NCBI GenBank assembly: GCA_016081115.2
Contig: JABTTQ020002182.1
Location: forward strand, 186,001 to 250,000
Source of the DNA: Rehmannia glutinosa
Lineage: Eukaryota; Streptophyta; Magnoliopsida; Lamiales; Orobanchaceae
Length of the DNA stretch: 64,000 nt
Direction: 5' to 3'
Part shown: piece after piece, positions 19,871-30,569 of the stretch
Layout: every line of letters begins with the position of its first letter
Position numbering within the stretch: the stretch's first letter is position 1
Notes under the pieces: generated by a model
Told to the model about the DNA's origin: nothing
Database searches by the model: none
Seen by the model: only the letters and a program-made list of their open reading frames with translations
Made by a program: the position numbers and the translations under genes

Positions 19871-20127
19871 AATAAATTGCAATTTTTCCTTTAATGAAAT
19901 TTTCATCTGTTGTTCCCAGGATACTGTAAAAAGTCATAATCATCACCTCTCCGCTACAAATCCTTTGTAAAGGTTAGAATATCTACAATATCTTACAAGC
20001 TAGATAAAACATCTACTATAGAATTATCTCTCTCACAACTAATTCCACATATAATTTTACATAGGAAATCTTCTCAATTATTTTAATTTTTTCTGTTTTC
20101 TCGGAAACACTGAAAGTGAATTTGAAC
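19871..20127. other. No recognised feature
   Basis: AT-rich DNA between the CACTA repeats and element D. It ends in TGAAC (20123-20127), the left target duplication of element D. Confidence 0.4.
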
Positions 20128-20306
20128 TAATGAAGATAGAAAAGTAAACTGATTTCATATATGTGTATTGGATGTAACAGAGATGATTACATCTTATTTA
20201 TAGAGAAGTTGGGAGCTAAACTAATCTAACAGTCTAACAGTAATCTAACTATATGGATTAACTAACTCTAAACTAGTTATAGAGTTTGTTTTTTTATATC
20301 ACAATA
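20128..20306 (-). repeat. 3' LTR of element D
   Basis: 179 bp, plus-sense TAATGAAGATAG to ATATCACAATA. It is nearly identical to 24541-24691 apart from a 28 bp segment (ATGGATTAACTAACTCTAAA and following) absent from the other copy. Confidence 0.9.
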
Positions 20307-20316
20307 TACCGCCAGC

Positions 20317-21064
20317 TCAAGTGATGGCTAATCTAATGTCCAGGGGATAAACAAGAGGCAACTTAGAGCACAACATCTGGAACCGTGATGAAAACAACGA
20401 CTTAGTAAACATGTCTGCAAGTTGTTCCTCAGAAGGGATGAATCCAACATCTACAGTCTTAGCAAGAACCTTTTCTCTAACAAAGTGTACATCTATCGTT
20501 CGAGCATGAAAAACAAGATTGGATGCCATGGCCACTGCACTTTGATTATCACAGCATATTAAGGCGGGGGACTCCACTTTCAACCCCAGTTCCTGAAGCA
20601 AAGATTGAAGCCACACAAGTTCTGTTGTTGTATCAGCAAGAGCATGATATTCACTTTTAGCACTACTCTGGGACACCACAGTCTGTTTCGTAGAGCTCTA
20701 GGTGAGACGATTTGAGCGAAAATAAATGCAATACCCCCCAGTAGACCTTCGATCATTCGAGCTACTTGCCCAATCCACATCAGAGAATGCTTCCAACTCA
20801 GTCTGCTAGAGGGATAGAAGGAAATGCCACGAGACCTGGTACCTTTGAGATACCTTAACAAGTGTTTATCCAATGGTTCATTGTAAGAGCATGAGAAAAT
20901 TGGCTAAGCTTATTCACAACAAAGAAGATATCAGGCCGAGTTAAATTTAAATATTGTAAAGAAGGCTGATCAAACAATGCACTAACATTCAAAGAAAGTT
21001 TGTGAGCAGTGCTACTGGGAGTTGCACAATGCTTGCAATCAGACATGTTTGTTTTTAACAGCAA
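20317..21064 (-). pseudogene. Element D RNase H
   Basis: The minus frame 20679-20317 (120 codons) begins in VSQSSAKSEYHALADTTTEL, the SxSSxEAEYxAL core, then LICCDNQSAVAMASN, VFHARTIDVHFVREK and LADMFTKSL, all standard for copia RNase H, and runs to a normal terminal stop beside the LTR. The N-terminal part (21064-20680: LLRYLKGT, SSRLSWKHSLMWIGQVARM for the usual DADWAG region) lies in other frames. The first acidic position is in a frameshifted part, and the frame changes make it inactive. RNase H degrades the RNA template during cDNA synthesis. Confidence 0.85.
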
Positions 21065-21119
21065 GTCTGTAACATTTTAGTCTGTGTAAGAACAAGACCT
21101 TTAGAAGACTTGTTAGTTT

Positions 21120-21749
21120 CTAAACCCAAGAAATAACTGACTTCCCCAATGTTCTTAATGCAAACTTGTGACCCAACAATACAATCACATTCATGACTTC
21201 AACAGAATCTTCCCCAGTCAATAGGATGTCATCAACATAAACTAAAATAAACAACAACTTGCCATCAACTCTTCTGAATAATAGAGAACTATCCGAAACA
21301 GATTCCTTAAAGCCCAAGGAGATAAGAAAACCTTTAAGTTTGTCAAACCATGCTCGAGGGGCCTGTTTTAAACCATAGAGGGACTTATGAATCTTGCAAA
21401 CAAAAGTTGGATGTGATGGATCAGTAAAGCCAGTAGGTTGAGCCATAAACACTTGTTCATTGAGATCACCATTTACGAACGCATTGTTAATATCAATTTG
21501 TTGAATGGACCAATTATGTGTGACTGCAAGAGAGAGTATAAGCTTGATAGTGATGGGTTTAATGACTGGACTGAAAGTATCAAAAAAATCAATCCCAGTA
21601 GTTTGTTGAAAACCTCGAGGCACAAGTCTAGCTTTAAACTTATCCACACTACCATCAACTTTATGTTTAATTTTAAAAATCCATTTATCACTAATTATGC
21701 TCATATCCGGAGTAGGGGACACAAAAGGCAATGTATTATTACACATCAT
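21120..21749 (-). pseudogene. Element D reverse transcriptase
   Basis: An uninterrupted minus frame of 209 codons. It reads DKWIFKIKHKVDGSVDKFKA, then RLVPRGFQQTTGIDFFDTFSPV, QQIDINNAFVNGDL, KSLYGLKQAPRAWFDKL, and the catalytic box YVDDILLTG (near 21215-21245). All core copia RT (RVT_2) motifs are present in order. It copies element RNA into DNA. The frame stops near the point where the connection to RNase H should continue (FALRTLGKSVISWV). An isolated open frame of this length suggests moderate age. Confidence 0.9.
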
Positions 21750-22004
21750 TGCATCAAACTCAGCCTACATAGCAGCCTTCCACCAGGGATCATTGAAAGC
21801 TTCAGTGACATTACTTGGTTCTATGTCAGCAGAGGTGGCAAGAAAAGTTATGGGTTTGAGGTTACCAGTTTTAGACCTTGTAACCATGGAATGTGTGGAA
21901 ATAGAAGGTGGAGAAATATATGAAGGAACATGAGGAGATGGAGAGTGAGAAGAAGGAGATGAAGAAGTATCAGTGTCTGAATGAGAGATAGAAGGGGAAG
22001 GGGA

Positions 22005-23422
22005 CTACAAGGGAAAAGAAGAGAGGTCCATTGTGAGATTAATACTAGTAGAGGGAAGAGAGGAGGGTACATAATTTACAAGAGGAAGAACATGTAAAGA
22101 GCCCAATGTGATAGGAGATTTGGGAGTTGTAGCAGCAGAGTTGGAAGAGAATAGCTCACCAAAAGGGAACTCTTCTTCTTTGAATTCCACTGTACTGGCA
22201 AGATAAAACTCTGGCAGTTGAACTGAGTCACTTATATCCCTTATATGTGAAGCTATATCCAAGAAAAATGCACTTAAAGGATCTATATTGAAACTTATGG
22301 GTGTTATATGGACGAAGGTATGGAAAACAACTGCAACCAAAGAATTTCAAGAATGTGTAATCAAGGAGAGAATGAAAAGTTTTTGAAAGGAGGAAGTAAA
22401 TTGTAATGTTGTTGTGGGAAGTCTGTTAGTAGTGAACACAACAAAGGAGAAAGCATTCGACCAAAACTTTAATGGAAGTTTTGCTTGAGCAAGAAAGGAC
22501 AGCCCCATCTCAACGATATGTACGTGTTTCTTATCAGCCCTATGTTGATGGATGTGAGGACAAGTGTGTCGAAATTGGATGCCTAGTTGAGAGTGCAAAG
22601 GATAAAAGAAACTATATTAACCCCCCAATCAGTTTGTAGACACTTGACTTTCGTATTGAATTGCCTCTCAACAAAAGAATTGAATTGGAGGAAGACAATA
22701 TAAGCCTCAAACTAGAGTTTTAGAGGAGAAATCCAAGTATACATGGTGTAGTCATCCAAAAAATGTATGTATTATCTACAACCTTCTCTAGATAAAACAC
22801 GTGAGGGACCCCATATATTAGAGTGAACAAGCTGAAAAGGATGTGTAGATTTAGAAGGATGAGATGCATAATGTTGTTGGTGCAGCTTACCAAGTTTACA
22901 TGCATCATAAAATTGTAAGTGACTGATATTGGATTTAATATTCATAGAATGAAGAACATTAGGAAGAAAAGAGGAGCATGGATGTCCAAGTTTTCTGTGC
23001 CACAAATTTACTGCAGACTTACATACAGAAGCAACAGAAACATTACAAGAAAGGGACTGAGTATTATTAAAGCTAGAAATAGTATCTATACTAGGCAAAA
23101 CTTGAGAATGGGAAGATGGAATAGCCAACTTGGAAAACGACTTGAATCTGAGATGCTTGAGATGAGAAAGATCAAGCTGATACAATCCATCTTTAAGAAG
23201 TCCTTCCAGCAAGATCTTGCAAGTTTGTTTGTTCTTAAAAAAACAACAATCATGATAAAACTCAATTAGGACATCATTGTCTTTGGTGAATTGGGAAATT
23301 TTTAACCAGGTTCTTGGTAATATGGGGAACAAGGAGGATTGAATTGAGTAACAAACATTTAGAGTTGTCTGAGGAAGGAAAGGAAGAAGATCCAATATGT
23401 GAAATAGAAAGATTAGAACCAT
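22005..23422 (-). pseudogene. Element D integrase with pre-integrase domain
   Basis: The minus frame from 23422 contains the pre-integrase/zinc region LWHRKLGHPCSSFLPNVLHS followed by DACKLGKLHQ, then LVHSNIWGPS. The last phrase is normally LVHSDIWGPS, so the first catalytic Asp is Asn. The middle of the core (22599-22770) is frame-broken. Frame 22598-22347 gives FRHTCPHIHQHRADKKHVHI, where copia integrases have PHxxxQNGxxERKHRHI, so the catalytic Glu is also lost, then LPLKFWSNAF and TTNRLPT. Integrase inserts the cDNA; this one is inactive. Frame 22340-22005 covers the Ser/Pro-rich linker before RT. Confidence 0.8.
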
Positions 23423-23690
23423 TACATACTGTAAGTTTCTCAGAACCCTGGTAGTTAACTACATTGACACTAAGATTATCTGTATCAGTTGTTATGTGGT
23501 TAGTGGCTCTGCTGTCGAAATACCAAGAGAAATCCAGACTTGGAGAAGGAGAACCACTAGATGTTAGAAAGGTTTGTGGAGATTCAGTAGTTGCAGCATT
23601 AGAAGTTGAACCAGTGAAACTTATGTCAAACCTTTTATAGCACTTGATTGCCAAATGATTTGGCTTTCCACACAATTAACAAATAGGTCT
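23274..23690 (-). pseudogene. Element D zinc knuckle and protease
   Basis: The minus strand encodes a CCHC nucleocapsid knuckle read as C-(stop)-L-C-GKPNH-LAIK-C: a TAA replaces the codon after the first Cys (likely CAA to TAA). It is followed by a Ser-rich linker and the protease core SWYFDSRATNHITTDTDN. Copia proteases have DSGA at this place; here Gly is Arg (GGA to AGA), which should abolish catalysis. The frame goes on through SHIGSSSFPSSDNS to the pre-integrase region. Both changes are single G:C to A:T transitions. Confidence 0.8.
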
Positions 23691-23763
23691 AGCATTGTTA
23701 TAACAATGAAAATGGCCCCCACGGCCACGACCTCTAGAAAATCGACCTCTGCCTCGAGAATGA

Positions 23764-24474
23764 TCAACGTGTGTGGGAATGTGAGCAGAAGGAGAAGGAA
23801 AACCTGAGGTTTGCATAGCTTATGAGTACCAATAGCAACATGATTTTGTAGATGCATTTCATGTGTTTGTAAAATGAATTGACCTCTTGCAATGAAATGG
23901 GATCAACACGAGTGGTAAGATTCACAATAATAGATTCATAATCAGCACCTAATCCCCCAAGAATATAAAGTACTAATTCATCATCAGTGATAGCCTGACC
24001 AATCGAACCTAAATCATCATCCACAGATTTCATCTTCAAAATGAATTCATCAATTGTAAGATCACATTTCTTCATAGTCTGAAGAGATAGATGAAGTTGC
24101 ATAGCTCGAGCTTTAGATTGCGTAACAAAAAGTTTTTCAAAAACAGACCATACCTCAAATGCACGATTACATCTGCTCACATGTCCTAACATAAATTCCC
24201 TGATGGAAAATAACATCCAACTGAGGAGAAATTGATCACGTCGCATCCAAATGTGATAATCAGGAATTGAAACCAATTCAGTAGCATTAGTACCAGGATC
24301 AGAGAGAAACTCCAGTGGCGGACTAATTTTACCAAAGAGAGTCATTGAATCCATGAGCTCTAACTGTGGATAACACTGAGCTTTCCAAAAATGATAGTTA
24401 CCTCGATCAAGATGAACGTTGATCGGAATAAAGTGAGGAGTAGAACCGACAATTGAAATCGGAGAATAATCCAT
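23764..24474 (-). pseudogene. Element D gag
   Basis: The minus frame starts at ATG 24474 (MDYSPISIVGSTPHFIPINV) about 50 bp inside the PBS and reads for 236 codons. It contains LDRGNYHFWKAQCYP, DQFLLSWMLFSIREFMLGHV, EVWSVFEKLFVTQSKARAMQ, LSLQTMKKCDLTIDEFILKM and LVLYILGGLGADYESIIVNL, the UBN2-type copia Gag signature in full order. It continues up to about residue 205 before leaving the conserved frame. Gag packages element RNA. This is the best preserved part of the element. Confidence 0.88.
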
Positions 24475-24527
24475 GGAGATTAGAAAATATCGTCCCCGGA
24501 AAAAAAAATCAGTTGAGCTATCAACTG

Positions 24528-24540
24528 GCTCTGGATACCA
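24528..24540 (-). other. Primer-binding site of element D
   Basis: TGGTATCCAGAGC in minus sense, directly abutting the LTR end. It is the initiator-Met-tRNA PBS TGGTATCAGAGC with one extra C. Confidence 0.8.
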
Positions 24541-24691
24541 TAATGAAGATAGAAAAGTAAACTAGTTTCATATATGTGTATTGAATGTAACAGAGATGAT
24601 TACATCTTATTTATAGAGAAATTGGGAGCTAAACTAATCTAACAATCTAACAGTAAACTAATTACAGAATTTGTTATTTGATATCACAATA
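24541..24691 (-). repeat. 5' LTR of element D
   Basis: 151 bp; minus sense TATTGTGATATC ... CTTCATTA. TATAAATA (plus 24608-24615, minus sense) is a likely promoter TATA box. The TGAAC target duplication follows at 24692-24696. Confidence 0.9.
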
Positions 24692-24696
24692 TGAAC

Positions 24697-25560
24697 AAAC
24701 TCTAAATAAAACATTAGCTGCTCTTGATAAGCCATTAAATTCAAAGAACAAAACACTCAACTAAAATGTTAAAACACACACACACACAAACAAAACCGAC
24801 TTGGTCACTGATCCCAATGGAGCCAACTCCTTTCCTAAAAGCTAGTAATCATTAAACCATTAATAATTGTGGGGTGGGGTTAGCAATACATGATTTCATG
24901 TTACAATTTTGTGTTCCGCTTTACATTCCATTCTTTCAGATAAACAACATGTGCCAATAAGATAAACATGAGTTGATAATTGTCTAAAGATATGTGTGAG
25001 TGTTGTTTATTTTCATAATTTGTTGAGACAAATTGAGTCTCGTGATAAATCGAGGGTGCAAATGTAGTTCTCCTAAAAATACTTTCATGTAATTTGTAAT
25101 TAATAAAATATGGTTTAATTTTCCTCTATAAAAATAGATAGTAAAAAATATTTTCGTTTTGTCTAATTTAATTTATTAGACGGAACACGGGAATAATACA
25201 ATGCACCTAATCGGCCTTATTTTCAAAAACCGGATCACCCCATATTAAAAGCTAGACATAAAAAAAATGATAGGAAATAATAGTTCTTGTTGATGCCTTT
25301 ATATGATCAACAACCCAAAAGCATTAAATAAAACAACTGGAAAGTAAAAAGTGGCTGAAACTGCCTTTTTTTTATAGAAATACCGAACTGATGAGCTCAG
25401 GTCGGTATTTTTGTACAGATTTTGAATTGTTAAAGCTATATAGTGATTTTCCCTTGTCATTTTCCTCATAAATGAGCTTTTTATACAAATACAATAGTGG
25501 CTAAGTAATTATTACATCTAAAGTACTAATGGGACACTTGTCCTATTCTTGCTGTACATG
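24697..25560. other. Non-coding region, no gene seen
   Basis: AT-rich DNA with an (AC)n run near 24775-24788 and an imperfect hairpin at 25378-25410. No ORF, LTR end or transposon motif was recognised. Confidence 0.4.
25378..25410. repeat. Imperfect hairpin
   Basis: AAATACCGA (25378-25386) is the exact inverted complement of TCGGTATTT (25402-25410), with CTGA/TCAG pairing again inside the loop. It could be a worn MITE end or a chance palindrome. Confidence 0.4.
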
Positions 25561-25734
25561 AGGCACATGGTGGCCATGTGTTGGAAAGTGCTTGTTGACT
25601 TGCCCCGTTGATGCGTTGATACATGGCTCCATGGTCTGCCACTAGTAGATTGAATTGATTTAGTGGAAGGATGTTGAATCCTTTTAGAAGATATCTAACT
25701 GGGTTGAGCTCGGCCCTACACCTCGGCTCGGGTG

Positions 25735-25802
25735 AGGGTGGCCTGGTCAGTCCACATCACTTGGTCGGTCCACATCACTTGGGTGGTCCACGTCATCAGG
25801 TA
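25735..25802. repeat. Short tandem repeats of a GGTCxGTCCACATCACTT unit
   Basis: Three to four degenerate copies of about 19 bp (GGTCAGTCCACATCACTT, GGTCGGTCCACATCACTT, GGTGGTCCACGTCATCA) lie upstream of the TATA box at 26146. They are arranged like a promoter-proximal enhancer array in an LTR, which is an inference. Confidence 0.45.
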
Positions 25803-26145
25803 TTAGATGGTCACGTGGATGTATTTGTCCAGCTCGGCTCGGGTATCATCAATGACCCCCAAGTTCAAAGCTGAAGAGGAGATTTGCCGAGGAGGTTTTG
25901 AACTTGAATGAAGATAGAGAGAGAGAGGAGATAAGTCAAACAGTTTTAAAACGGACGACATCTGTCAATCAATATTTAATGTTTGAAACGGCGCATTAAA
26001 TGGAACTAATGATAGCAGACACGTGGTGTCTTCTGACTGGAGCATCGTGGTACTGGAACCGAAGAGACGTGACAGTTACTTTGAATTGAATTTTGAAAAG
26101 TCATGCCCTTTCCAATAAGCGCGTTATTTTTGAGGAATCCTTGCC

Positions 26146-26153
26146 TATAAATA
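26146..26153 (+). promoter_or_regulatory. TATA box ahead of the acidic ORF
   Basis: TATAAATA in a GC-poor context, about 230 bp before the first ATG of the ORF at 26376. It is followed by a pyrimidine-rich leader (TTTTCTTCTTCCATTTTC). Confidence 0.4.
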
Positions 26154-26279
26154 CAAATTTTCTTCTTCCATTTTCAATTTTACTTCCCATTTTAATCATA
26201 CCAGAGATAACAAAGACCGAGCAGAGTTCAGGTCGGCCTTGAGAGATAAATCTGAGGAACCTTTTGATAATCTTCAAAA

Positions 26280-26644
26280 ACGTCTGAGGAAGGTCCGAGT
26301 GTAGTCAATGTTTCTAGCTCCAACGATGGTTCAGAACAGGAGATTCCCCATAGGGAAGGAGGGGATGAAGAAATTTTGCCCCCCTCAATTACGGTGATCA
26401 TCAATGGGGAAATATATAAGACCCAATTGTCCCTGGAAGACGAACCAGCAGATCCCCAAGGAGATACTCCATACACAGAACCCAGTAATGATGAGGCCAA
26501 GTGGCCCAATGTGCTAGAGGGTGGTGCTACAATGAGGGCTCCAGAAACGGGTGGAAATGTGGAGCTGGGCTGGGAGAAAACAGTTGAGCCCCACGGAGTT
26601 AGGCGCGGTGCTGAATTAAGTAGGGAAGGGCCCACTAATCCTAG
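26280..26644 (+). pseudogene. 5' end of an unrecognised acidic ORF, cut by element A
   Basis: The frame is open from about 26313 (VNVSSSNDGSEQEIPHREGG) through ATG 26376 to the insertion point of element A at 26645. The last codons of the apparent 96-codon ORF (about 26645-26666) come from element A's LTR. The peptide is rich in Glu, Asp, Pro and Gly (QLSLEDEPADPQGDTPYTEP) with no domain I recognise. With a TATA box and short upstream tandem repeats, it looks like the U3/leader and first ORF of another retroelement, but a host gene is not excluded. Its 3' continuation would lie beyond element A, outside the window. Confidence 0.3.
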
Positions 26645-28120
26645 TGTTAGGAAATTTATTAAGTAGATTTTGATGATACCATGTAAAACTTAAACTAGGA
26701 AGTTGACACCCCATTTTCCTTGTAATTTGTATTGTAATAGATAGGGCTGGAAAGGCTGAGTCAAGTCAGCTATGCCAAGAAATACAACAAGTCCACTGCG
26801 GACTGGATTGAAGACTATGATGTGTGGCAGCTGAGTATGGCCAAGAAGGAAGTCAAGGACTCAACTGAAGGAGTGTCAGCTGAGGAATAACTGTAAGAAG
26901 TGTCAGTCAAATTAGCTCAAGAAGCCAAGTCAATGACTTGAAGCTGACTCAAGTCACCTGGGGTAAAGACAGTAGTCTAGTCAAGACAAATGACTTAGAT
27001 CCATTGATTAAAGTCAAGAATGTTACTCAAAATAGTAACATGTCAAAGCTGTCAGGTGTAAAGTGTTAGTTCCAGTTCTGTGCAAAAGGAATAAACCAAT
27101 GGGAAACACTGCACCGTGTGTCAGAGATCTGCAATGCTACGAAGACAATTAATACGAGGATATGTCAACACCTAGGACTGCAGACAAGACAAGCCAACGA
27201 ACACAAGTAACTTTTGAAATTATCCTATCTCTTCAACGGGCAAAATTTCAAAAGTGCACTATAAAAGGCTGAGGAATTTATTGAGAAAAGGTTACCGGAA
27301 CCACGAACAAGCAAGCAATATTCAAGCAATAACCTGCAATATTCTCAAGTACATTCAAGCAAATCTTCAAACCTGAAACTCAAAGGAAATCGATCCAACA
27401 GAAGCTGTAAAGGAAAGACAACTTCAAATCTATTGAAGAGGAAACTTTTGAAGAATCAAAAGGGGTCTACTTTCCAAGGAGGATTGTAGGAAGGTTCAAG
27501 GTCGAACCAGTATCAAGTTTGTTAGAGGGCTGCGTGATCAAATCCAAAAGCTTGAGAAGTGAGCTGAAGTAGCAAGGCAACTGCCCTGTGAAGAAGCTGA
27601 GTCACAAGAGAAGCCAGCTGTGTGATCAAGGCTGTCTCCAGACTGTTCACCACTTTGTAAACTGATCTGTTACTTAGTGGATTTCTCCAGGAGTTGGAGA
27701 AGAGAGGATTAGAAGAATTATCCCATCTTGAACCTCTATAAAAATATTTGTGTCATTTACTTTCAGTACATTTACCTTCTTGCATACTTACATCATATTT
27801 GCTATCCAACTGATTAATAACCAAGTGCTAAAAATCAAGTGTTAAAACAAACTTGGAACAAATCAAGGGTGTTAAGTCTTCCGCTGATAAAACCAAACCA
27901 GCCAAGTTAAGTTTAGGTTAAACAACTGAGTTATTCTATCAACAGCTTTATCGAGTTTGTTGAGTGGCTAACTTAGTTGAATAACCAACTTAGCTGTCCC
28001 TCAAGGACACAACTGTTTGAGTCAACTCTGTTGTAATTTTAAAAGGACTAAAATAAAAAATTAGGTAAAGTTTATTTAACGCCCCATCTAAACCTTACTT
28101 CACACCCATTGGGACCTACA
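26645..28120 (+). repeat. 5' LTR of element A (1,476 bp)
   Basis: TGTTAGGAAATTTATTAAGT ... CACACCCATTGGGACCTACA, followed two bases later by the PBS. It is homologous throughout to the LTRs at 32638, 45062, 51048 and 63489 but more diverged, with many CG positions of those copies appearing as TG or CA here. Confidence 0.92.
27260..27267 (+). promoter_or_regulatory. LTR promoter TATA box, element A
   Basis: TATAAAAG in CACTATAAAAGGC, conserved in all copies of this LTR family in the window (33281, 45699, and minus sense at 51939 and 16952). Confidence 0.6.
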
Positions 28121-28122
28121 AG

Positions 28123-28134
28123 TGGTATCAGAGC
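28123..28134 (+). other. Primer-binding site, element A
   Basis: TGGTATCAGAGC, an exact plant initiator-Met-tRNA PBS, two bases after the LTR end. Confidence 0.9.
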
Positions 28135-28239
28135 GGTTGGTTCATTGAGCCTTCCGCACTGGTTACTGAACTAGATTTCTATCTTTTCAAAGATTTTTAA
28201 ACTCTTGTATTTTCAAAATCTTTCATTATAAGCAAAGTT

Positions 28240-29330
28240 ATGATCATGAAAACAAATCTGACACGCATTCCTATGTTCATTGTTGAAGAATTTGATGATT
28301 GGAAAATTCGTATGCAGGCTCATCTATCTGCTTTACATGACGAGATGTGGCTTGTGATAGAGGATGGGCCACTGCAAATACTGAAAGTGAACACGGTTGT
28401 AAGAAGAGCAGCTGCAGCTGAAGGAGAAGAAGCTGCTGCTGAAGCAAGACCAGCCATGGTTGAAAAACCAAGGACTGAGTGGACAAATTAAGATAGGAAG
28501 AGATACAACTTGGACAATGTGGCCAAGGACATACTCTACAAGACATTGGACAAAGCAATGTTCAATAAAGTCAAATGTTGCAAATCAGCAAAAGAAATCT
28601 GGAATAAACTGACTTTCAAAATAAATTATTTGTTGTTGTTCAAAAATTTGAAAATTTCAAAATGCTTGTAGGTGAAACCATGGATCAGCTGGATGCCAGA
28701 TTCACTGAAATTACAAATGAGCTTTCAGCTCTTGGGAAAGAATATACACAAAAGGAAATGTGTATGAAGATCTTAAGGAGCCTCCCAGCTGAATGGGAAA
28801 TGAAGACTATGGCCTTGAGACATTCAATGGACCTCTCAAGGACATCTAACCATGATCTATTCTCAGACCTCAAAGCCTATGAGTTTGAGTTGAGAAGAAA
28901 AGAGCAAGAGGAGACAGATGTACCCAAGACAGCTGCACTGATGGCCAAGGATGGAAAGAGAGTTGAACTTAAGGAAGCCATATACCACGAGGAAATTGCC
29001 CTAATGGTTAAAAGATTCAACAAGTTCTTCAATAAGAACTATAAAAGAAATAAGGGTGAAACCTCCAGAGACATTCGCCTCCCTCCAAGTCAAGGGAAGA
29101 TAGGCCACCCAAGAGAGTGAGCATCAAAGGGTTGAATATCATAGAGTCGATAACCCAAGAAGAAAGAGTGATCAAAGAGCCGAGAACCTGTGTTGGAACT
29201 GCAGACAACCAGGACATTTTGCAGTTGATTGTTCCTATCCACCAGTCAACAAATATAGGAATGAAGAAGAAAGAAAAGTCTTCAGGGAAAGAAGGCAAGA
29301 AAAGAAGAAGCCATGTTAGCTGCTGAGACT
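28240..29330 (+). pseudogene. Element A gag (UBN2-type) with CCHC zinc knuckle
   Basis: Two starts are possible (28240, and 28246 aligned with elements B and C). The N-terminal part contains LTRIPMFIVEEFDDWKIRMQ and DEMWLVIEDGP. A TAA at 28489-28491 replaces an Asp codon present in element C. After a small deletion near 28620 the frame 28662-29120 carries QLDARFTEITNELSALGKEY, EMCMKILRSLPAEWEMKTMA and DLFSDLKAYEFELRRKEQEE, the UBN2 Gag core. The nucleocapsid knuckle CWNCRQPGHFAVDC (29191-29232; C-x2-C-x4-H-x4-C intact) is in yet another frame. Gag assembles the particle and binds element RNA; this copy has at least one stop and two frame changes. Confidence 0.88.
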
Positions 29331-29339
29331 GCTGAGACA

Positions 29340-29850
29340 GTCAAGTCTAAAGAAGCAGCAGACTCAGAGAGTAGTGAGGCTAACTACTCAAGTGATTCCT
29401 AGGAAGAGGCTATGATTTGCCTTATGGTTAAAGAACAAGATCAACCAGATCAAGAAGATGAGGTACACTCTAACTCATCTCATTCAGATTCAAGTGATAG
29501 TGATTGTGATACACACACTTCATCACCCACTGATCTTTATGATTCATTAGGCAAAATGATGAAAGATTTTGAACACATAAAATCCTCACACACAATTCTA
29601 AATGAGGAAAATAGCCAGCTTAAAAGCCAAAACTCACGGTGACTAAAAGAATCGAGTACTCGAGTCACATAGCTGATGAGAACACTAAGTTGAAGGCTGA
29701 GAATGCCAAGATCATAGCAGAGTTAGCTGCTATAGAAAAGAGGGAAAAAGATCTCAAAAATGTGATTGACTCATTTACAAAGGCATCCAAATCATTGGAT
29801 GATCTTATCATGAGTCAAAAAGAATGTGGAGATAAGATAGGCATATGATT
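29340..29850 (+). pseudogene. Element A acidic and coiled-coil Gag region
   Basis: Frame 29412-29642 has an acidic Ser-rich block (DQPDQEDEVHSNSSHSDSSD) followed by LYDSLGKMMKDFEHIKSSHT and LNEENSQLKSQN. After a one-base shift, 29639-29848 continues DENTKLKAENAKIIAELAAI and LKNVIDSFTKASKSLDDLI. This heptad-rich stretch is a coiled coil. Coiled coils in Gag are a known Sirevirus trait. Homologous pieces are found in B (35580-35850) and C (about 62120-61780, minus). Confidence 0.75.
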
Positions 29851-30560
29851 TAACTCCTTTGTGCACAATCAAACTCCAAGAGTGATTTTGGAAAAAGGAT
29901 ATTCAAGTAATGAAGCATCTCAAAAATCCAAAACACCAAATGCTACACCCACATTCACTCCAAATCACAACCACAAACAAAGCGGCCTTGATACAAAGGG
30001 AAAGGAAAACAACTGATTGAGTATGTTGAGAGGACAGCTGAGAAGAAATCCAGCCGAGTTCCTCAGCAAACTCCAAACAGAAAATACTCTGTGATAAGCA
30101 AATAGAGCTACCAAAAAACCCAGAAGTTTCATTAGAGAAACACACATGATGGGAATGGTAGAAACTATCCAAACTATGCTGATTGGAATAATGTGAAACA
30201 TCAGCAAAAACCTATGGAATACAAGCCTAGATGGCAAAGACCTAAAACTCAACAAAGGTCATTCCAAAGGCAAAAGAGCTATTATTAGCACATATATGCA
30301 CCCAAGCACTACACTCAGAATTATCACAATTATCCTAAGAAAGCAATTGCTAAAACACACACACACACAGCATACAGACAAAAGAGACAGTTGTATGAAC
30401 CTAAAACCCCCAAGCAATTTGCAAATGTGCACTATGATTATGGCACTGATAGATGGCAACCTCTTAGAGTCAAGTCCTTTGGCTATAGGTTGGTTGGATC
30501 CTCTTATAGCACTAACCCCTCAGGACCCAGGCAAGTATGGGTACCTAAAAACTGATTTCC
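29850..30560 (+). pseudogene. Element A gag-pol linker
   Basis: Low-complexity Gln/Asn/Tyr/Lys-rich frames ending in DRWQPLRVKSFGYRLVGSSY and QVWVPK, the usual linker before copia protease. Several frame changes; no catalytic domain. It holds an (AC)n run at about 30355-30372. Confidence 0.6.
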
Positions 30561-30569
30561 TTGATTGCA

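Larger units (their letters stand above)
20128..24691 (-). mobile_element. Element D: end-to-end short-LTR Ty1/copia retrotransposon
   Basis: 4,564 bp flanked by identical 5-mers TGAAC (20123-20127 and 24692-24696). The LTRs are 179 bp (20128-20306) and 151 bp (24541-24691); the right one lacks about 28 bp. On the minus strand they begin TATTGTGATATC and end CTTCATTA, so the termini are TA...TA rather than TG...CA. Internal order on minus: PBS, gag, protease, integrase, RT, RNase H, with stops and active-site changes. Size, short LTRs and gag type suggest the Ale/Retrofit side of copia (inference). Confidence 0.88.

Noticed and set aside
21438..21923. 161-codon plus-strand frame
   Set aside because: It lies opposite element D's RT, whose motifs are clear on the minus strand.
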